64,000 nt of DNA from CAWBLP01 sp963789495 (GTDB taxonomy: Bacteria > Pseudomonadota > Alphaproteobacteria > Acetobacterales > Acetobacteraceae), in assembly GCA_963789495.1 (NCBI GenBank), contig CAWBLP010000025.1:1-64000 (forward strand), written 5' to 3'. Below the pieces are notes generated by a model. It saw only the letters and a program-made list of their open reading frames with translations, was not told the origin of the DNA and made no database searches. Made by a program: the position numbers and the translations under genes. Positions 59,528-64,000 of this stretch are shown piece by piece. Numbering within the stretch: position 1 is the first letter of the stretch; the number at the start of each line of letters is the position of its first letter.

Positions 59528-60433
59528 ATGCCCAGTCTCCCCGCCATCAGCCTGGTCGCCGTTCCGGGCCGCCGCCGCTTGACGATCGAACTCGCCCAGG
59601 AGATTGAACGGCGTGGTTTCAGCGGCATCTTCTCGCCCAGCATGTTCGGCAACATGTCGCTGTGCGAGGCGCTCGCCTGGAACACGCACAGCATTCCGTT
59701 CGGCACCGCCATCGCGCCGATCTACGCCCGCACCATCGGCGACTTCGCGCAAAGCGCCGCCTTCATGCAGGAGATTTCCGGCGGCCGCTTCCAGATGGGA
59801 ATCGGCGTGGCGCACGGCCCGTCCCATGTCCGCATGGGTGTCACCCCCGGCAAGCCGCTCGGCGACACGCGGAACTTCGTGGAGAAATTCCGCGCGCAGG
59901 AAGGCCTCGGCACGCTGCCGCCGATCGTGATCGCCGCCTTGCGCAAGAAGATGGTCGCGCTGGCCGGCGAGATCAGCGAAGGCGTGGTGTTCGCCAACGC
60001 CTCGCTGTCGCACATGACGGAGTCGCTGTCGGCGCTGCCGGCGGCGAAACGCAGTGATCCGAATTTCTTCATCGGCAACATGCTGCCGACCTGCATCAGC
60101 GACGATATCGAGACGGCCAAGGCGGTGAACCGGCGCAGCCTGACGCATTACGCCTTCCTGCCGAACTACCGCAATTACTGGAAGGAGGCGGGCTACGGGG
60201 AGGAGATGGTGGCGATCGAACGCGCCATCGCCGAGAACCGGCCGGACGACGTCACAAAGTACTTCACCGACAAATGGCTGGCCGACAACACGCTGTTCGG
60301 CCCCGCCGGCAAGGTGCGGGAGGGCTTCGAGGCCTGGCAAGCTGCCGGCGTGCGGACCCCGGTGATCGTGCCGTCCTCCGCCGCGGGCAATCAGTTGAAG
60401 GCGCTGGAGGAAATCTTCGCCGCGTTCGCCTGA
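59528..60433 (+). CDS. Luciferase-like (LLM) flavin-dependent oxidoreductase
   Basis: The 301-residue protein has the bacterial-luciferase fold: LTIELAQEIERRGFSGIFSP, AWNTHSIPFGTAIAPIYART (strand 3), FMQEISGGRFQMGIGVAHGP with the GRF..G.G block, and GVVFANASLSHM. It uses reduced FMN or F420. It is divergent from the THI5-like/SorAB genes, with a 157-base gap. A sulfonate monooxygenase role would match sulfite dehydrogenase next door, but the sequence does not show it. Confidence 0.88.
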   Translation: MPSLPAISLVAVPGRRRLTIELAQEIERRGFSGIFSPSMFGNMSLCEALAWNTHSIPFGTAIAPIYARTIGDFAQSAAFMQEISGGRFQMGIGVAHGPSHVRMGVTPGKPLGDTRNFVEKFRAQEGLGTLPPIVIAALRKKMVALAGEISEGVVFANASLSHMTESLSALPAAKRSDPNFFIGNMLPTCISDDIETAKAVNRRSLTHYAFLPNYRNYWKEAGYGEEMVAIERAIAENRPDDVTKYFTDKWLADNTLFGPAGKVREGFEAWQAAGVRTPVIVPSSAAGNQLKALEEIFAAFA

Positions 60434-60537
60434 CCGATGCGACAGCCGCTGTATCCTGGCGAAGCGGCTGGACCGGCCGGGTTGATTCCCCCGCCCCCTT
60501 CGCCCAGAAAGCGACGAGCCAGCAACAGGATGTGTCC

Positions 60538-60960
60538 ATGAGCACCGGCACCGCTTTCGAGGATCTGCAGGTCGGCCAGACGGCCAGCCTGGGCAAGACC
60601 ATCACCGAGGCCGACATCTTGATGTACGCGGCTGTCAGCATGGACACCAACCCCGTGCACATCGACGCCGAGGCCGCCAAGGCCTCGATCTTCGGCGAGC
60701 GCATCGCCCACGGCATGCTGTCGGCGGGCCTGATTTCCGCCCTGCTCGGGACCAAATTGCCCGGCCCGGGCACGCTTTACATGCGCCAATCGCTGCGCTT
60801 CGCCGCCCCGGTGAAGATCGGCGACACCGTGCAGGCTACCGTCACGGTCACGGCCCTGCATCCGGACAAGAAGCGGGCCACGCTGAGCACCGTCTGTACC
60901 GTTCGGGGTGAGGTCGTGATCGAGGGCGAGGCCTACGTCCAGGTCCCCGCGCGCGGCTGA
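60538..60960 (+). CDS. MaoC-like (R)-enoyl-CoA hydratase
   Basis: ATG at 60538 gives 140 residues. The hotdog hydratase motif is complete: TEADILMYAAVSMDTNPVHI then DAEAA, with Asp and His in the active site, and FGERIAHGMLSAGLISALLG. Length is that of a PhaJ-type single-domain hydratase, which supplies (R)-3-hydroxyacyl-CoA. The stop shares a base with the ribF start (TGATG), so the two are cotranscribed. Confidence 0.92.
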   Translation: MSTGTAFEDLQVGQTASLGKTITEADILMYAAVSMDTNPVHIDAEAAKASIFGERIAHGMLSAGLISALLGTKLPGPGTLYMRQSLRFAAPVKIGDTVQATVTVTALHPDKKRATLSTVCTVRGEVVIEGEAYVQVPARG

Positions 60961-61886
60961 TGCGCATTTTCCGGGATTGGCGGACCCTGCCGCCGGACGC
61001 CGCCGGCGCCACCGTCGCGCTGGGCAACTTCGATGGGGTGCATCTGGGTCACGCCGCCCTGGTGCGCGCGGCGCATGCGGCACGGCCGGACGCGCCACTG
61101 GCCGTGCTGACCTTCGAGCCGCACCCGCGCGAGGTGTTCCGGCCCGATGACCCGCCGTTCCGGCTGACATTGTCCGCGGAGCGGGCCGACGCGCTGGCGG
61201 CACTCGGCGTCGGGCTGCTGTACGAACTGTCCTTCACCCACGAATTCAGCCTGATGACGGCGGAGACTTTCGTCGCCGAGGTGCTGCATCGCGGGCTGGG
61301 CGCGCGGCATCTGGTGTGCGGCCCGGACTTCGCGTTCGGCCATCGCCGCGGTGGCGATACCGGCTTCCTTGCCCCCCGCGCCGAGGCGTTCGGCATGGGG
61401 CTGACCCTGGTGCCGCTGGTGACGGATTCGCAGGGGCCGCTGTCCTCGACTCGCATCCGCCGCGCCCTGCAGGATGGTTATCCCGAACGCGCAACCGCCG
61501 AACTGGGCCGCCCCTGGGCGATCCGCGGCGTCGTCGCCCATGGCGACAAGCGCGGCCGCACCATTGGCTTTCCCACAGCCAATATTGCGCTCGGCCGCCA
61601 TCTGGAGCCGGCGCGCGGCGTCTATGCCGTCACTGTGCGGCTGCCGGATGGGTCGCTGCGCAACGGGGCCGCGAATATCGGCCGGCGCCCGACCGTGAAC
61701 GCCGGCACGGAAAGCCGGCTGGAGGTCAACCTGTTCGACTTTGACGGCGATCTGTACGACGCGGAGCTGACCGTGGCGCTGCATGCCTATATCCGGCCCG
61801 AACAGAAATTCTCGGGATTGGATGCGCTGAAGGCGCAGATCGCGGCCGACGCACAGCAGGCCCGGCTGCTGCTGGCGGCTCGCTGA
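60960..61886 (+). CDS. ribF: Bifunctional riboflavin kinase/FAD synthetase
   Basis: The 308-residue enzyme makes FMN and FAD. The FAD synthetase half has TVALGNFDGVHLGHAALVRA (GNFDGVHxGH), LTFEPHPREVF, and DSQGPLSSTRIRRALQDGY. The kinase half has GVVAHGDKRGRTIGFPTANI (GFPTAN), YAVTVRL and RRPTVNAGTESRLEVNLFDF. These are the full conserved set. Coupled to the upstream hydratase by TGATG. Confidence 0.96.
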   Translation: MRIFRDWRTLPPDAAGATVALGNFDGVHLGHAALVRAAHAARPDAPLAVLTFEPHPREVFRPDDPPFRLTLSAERADALAALGVGLLYELSFTHEFSLMTAETFVAEVLHRGLGARHLVCGPDFAFGHRRGGDTGFLAPRAEAFGMGLTLVPLVTDSQGPLSSTRIRRALQDGYPERATAELGRPWAIRGVVAHGDKRGRTIGFPTANIALGRHLEPARGVYAVTVRLPDGSLRNGAANIGRRPTVNAGTESRLEVNLFDFDGDLYDAELTVALHAYIRPEQKFSGLDALKAQIAADAQQARLLLAAR

Positions 61887-61890
61887 GGCC

Positions 61891-61998
61891 GTTTCGGTTC
61901 CGGGTGCGTTGCCCTCGCACGGGGCATAGAGAAACCGAAACTGGCAACCCAAACCAGCGGCAATCTTCTTGGGCAGGGGCAGCATGGCCATGCTGCCC
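61891..61998. other. Nested hairpin and a perfect palindrome between convergent genes
   Basis: GTTTCGGTT (61891-61899) pairs with AACCGAAAC (61933-61941), and inside the loop GTGCG pairs with CGCAC (61904-61920). Further right, 61977-61998 is a perfect palindrome built from GGGCAGCATGG and its reverse complement, with no loop. The genes on both sides converge, so the first structure may be a two-way terminator. The palindrome looks more like a dimeric-protein site. Confidence 0.6.
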
Positions 61999-62034
61999 GT
62001 AACGAGGAACAGGTAACCCAAACCCCCGACTTGC

Positions 62035-63679
62035 CTAAATTGCCAAAGGTCCGGCGTTTGATTGGGTCAACGGCTGCCTGCCTCGGATCAGGTCCGAGGC
62101 ACGTTCGGCGAGCATCATGACAATCGCGTTGATATGTGCCGACGGCATATCGGGTAATGCCGCGGCGTCGACCACCCGTAGACCTTCGACGCCGCGAACC
62201 CTCAAGTCCGGATCCAGCACACTATTCGAACCGCGCCCCATTGCGCAGGTCCCCAGCGGATGATTGACCGTGATCACTTCGCCTTGAATCCATTCGTCGA
62301 TTTCATCGTCGGTCTTCAGCTCCGCCGAAGGGGCGATCCTTTTTCCCCGAAATGCATCCATCGGCTTCGTGTTCGCGAGTTCTTCCACGATACGATATCC
62401 CCTTCGTAGCGTCGTCATATCGGCTGGGTCCGAGAGGAAATTGTTTACGACGCGGACAAGCTGTTTGGGATCGGCTGAGCGGAGGGTGATCTCGCCGCGA
62501 CTGCGCGGATGAAGAAGAACGGGGTTGGCAGCGAATATGTCCTGATAGGGCGGCGTCACCATAGGAAACCATATGCTTGGGACGAGCGGCGCGGCCAGGA
62601 ACAGGAACTCAATATCGGGCGCCTCCAGATCAGGCGTCGTCTTGAGGAAAGCCTTCAGACCAGCCGGCAGGGTCGTGGCTGGGCCGGTCCGCAACAGCCA
62701 TGCCTGCGCCATGGCCACGGCGACACGGTCGGCGCGCATCAGACGCCCGAATGGGCTGGTGCCAACGCGCGACCATCTCACCCGAATCTGCAGATGGTCC
62801 TGCAGGTTTCGTCCGACCGGAAGGTCGACAAGCGCTACGATGCCGTGATCTCGCAGATGACTGGCCGGTCCTATGCCTGAGAGCATGAGCAGTTGCGGCG
62901 AGTTGAAGACGCCGCCGCAAAGGATCACTTCGCGAGAGGCTTCGGCATGAAATCGCTTGCCGCGCGTTATGAAGTCGACGCCGGTTGCACGACCGCCGCT
63001 GATCGTCACTTTGGTTGCGAGAGCGTTCGCTTGTAGCGTCAGGTTCGATCGGCTCAGAGCAGGCTTCAGATAGGCCGAGGATCCTGATGTCCTTCGGCCA
63101 TCCTTGATGGTCCACTCGCTGGCGCCGAAACCGATGGGATTTGCGCCGTTGGGATCGTCCGTGATCGGCCATTGGACAAGTCTCGCGGCCTCGAGCCAGG
63201 CACCGAAGAGGGGATCAGCGCCGTGGGTGCCCTCGGTACCCAACGGACCTGACCCACCGCGCCATGCGCTCTCGCCCTTCTCCCAGGATTCGCTCCTTTT
63301 GAAGTAGGGAAGTACAGTCCGCGAACGACCATCCTGTTGCACCCTCGCGGGCCCACCGATCGAAGTCGGCGCGATGACCACGGGTGTAAGCCATGACGTT
63401 GATTGAACCCGAGCCGCCCAGCACTTTTCCGCGTAGCAAAGTCAGTCGCCGGTTGTTCAGGTATGGTTCGGGCTCTGTGGTGTAACCCCAATCGAACATC
63501 TTATGTTGCTGGAGCTTGCCGAGGCCGAGAGGGATCCGGATGTACGGATGGCTGTCATTTCGGCCGGCCTCGAGCAACAGGACCGTCGCTCCGTCGTCTT
63601 CGGTCAGACGGCGCGCCAACACGCATCCGGCGGAACCGGCGCCAACGATGATGTAGTCGTAGCCGCCAGCAATGGCCAT
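62035..63679 (-). pseudogene. GMC oxidoreductase (choline-dehydrogenase-like), frameshifted
   Basis: From ATG at 63679 the FAD motif is YDYIIVGAGSAGCVLARRLT and the first GMC signature is RGKVLGGSGSINVMAYTRGH. The frame is lost after ATGWSFADC. Removing one base at about 63316 (AGTACAGTCC, plus strand) continues VLPYFKRSESWEKGESAWRG and the rest. The second signature is EVILCGGVFNSPQLLMLSG, and the catalytic His lies in VNHPLGTCAMGRG. The expected length is about 547 residues, and the span is one base over whole codons. It oxidises an alcohol group of unknown substrate. It may be intact if the base is an error. Confidence 0.85.
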
Positions 63680-63808
63680 GACCGTTGCGTCCCGACACAT
63701 TGAAGCAGTCTCACATCGCCAGAGCCCGGCCCTTGCGTGTTCGTCGGCTCATCTTGCGCGCAGGGGAACGATATCATCAATCGCAGCTGGATCTTCGAAG
63801 GAGATCAA

Positions 63809-64000
63809 TCACACCGGCAGTCGGATGCGTTGCCCGATCTCCGCGCGAATCGCACTGGAAGCTTTCCAGTTCTGACCCAGGCCCATCCCGCCGTCGATAA
63901 CGATGTCATGGCCGGTGATGAAGCGCGATGCGTGGCGGGCCAGAACAACGCGGCACCCGCCACGTTCTCCGGAAGTCCTGCGCGCGGAATAGGCTGGATC
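63809..64000 (-). pseudogene. Short-chain dehydrogenase, C-terminal fragment at right edge, frameshifted
   Basis: The minus strand from the edge reads IQPIPRAGLPENVAGAALF, then shifts by one missing base near 63943, and continues ARHASRFITGHDIVIDGGMG to LPV and a stop at 63809. RxGxPE..A.A..FLAS..S.fITG....DGG is the C-terminal signature of SDR enzymes. The N-terminal part lies outside. The missing base is in a CC run (plus strand GG), so this may be another indel artefact. Confidence 0.7.

Noticed and set aside
60933..62021. Minus-strand frame of 362 residues over ribF
   Set aside because: Shadow of ribF, which has the complete conserved motif set on the other strand.

Overview
The window is high-GC, densely packed bacterial DNA. 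Gene content (LolA/MMPL-type polyene cluster, a short NAD kinase, formate-tetrahydrofolate ligase, SorAB-type sulfite dehydrogenase, a MocR regulator, many small ABC solute-binding proteins) and GC-rich structured intergenic repeats suggest an alphaproteobacterium, plausibly of the Acetobacteraceae. That placement is inference; no rRNA or tRNA gene was found to confirm it.

Region 1 (1-4.6 kb) is a decayed accessory island. A tyrosine-recombinase gene runs off the left edge, a broken relative lies at 4.17-4.58 kb, and between them are an ISAs1-type transposase remnant, a frameshifted C39-like peptidase and small unknown genes. Region 2 (4.6-14 kb) is an uptake and catabolism locus: a PotABCD-type ABC transporter, an enolase-superfamily enzyme, a divergent MocR regulator, a truncated GMC oxidoreductase and a DAO-family oxidase.

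Region 3 (14.0-26.7 kb, minus strand) is the centrepiece: a 13-gene, mostly overlapping operon of aryl-polyene type. It holds a lipoprotein, GT2 glycosyltransferase, acyl carrier protein, AMP ligase, two dehydratases, acyltransferase, LolA-like carrier, MMPL exporter, two ketosynthase-like proteins and ketoreductase. The last gene is a flavoprotein with flavin-dependent-halogenase signatures, so the product could be a halogenated membrane polyene similar in principle to xanthomonadin.

Region 4 (27-36 kb) has a methyltransferase, small conserved proteins, then a lactonase / SDR / THI5-like binding protein / phosphoribosyltransferase-HAD series, followed by gene debris and a periplasmic alpha/beta hydrolase. 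Region 5 (36-47.7 kb) has an MFS carboxylate transporter, an IS3-type remnant, an unknown 516-residue protein near a Rieske ferredoxin and a ferredoxin reductase, a serine hydrolase, NAD kinase, a nitrilase-family amidase and a PhnW-like transaminase. Region 6 (47.8-64 kb) has fhs, a DNA glycosylase, two unknown proteins, a 2-oxoglutarate-type oxygenase, a ThDP enzyme, a CoxG-like protein, SorAB with a THI5-like protein, a luciferase-like oxidoreductase, a MaoC hydratase, ribF, a frameshifted GMC oxidoreductase and the tail of an SDR.

At least seven otherwise intact genes are each broken by a single-base indel, nearly always one extra base. This suggests either sequence error or a burst of pseudogenisation. 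Dispersed structured repeats with shared ends near GTGGTGGGA..GCGTCGGGG, and several short tandem repeats, fill gaps between genes.
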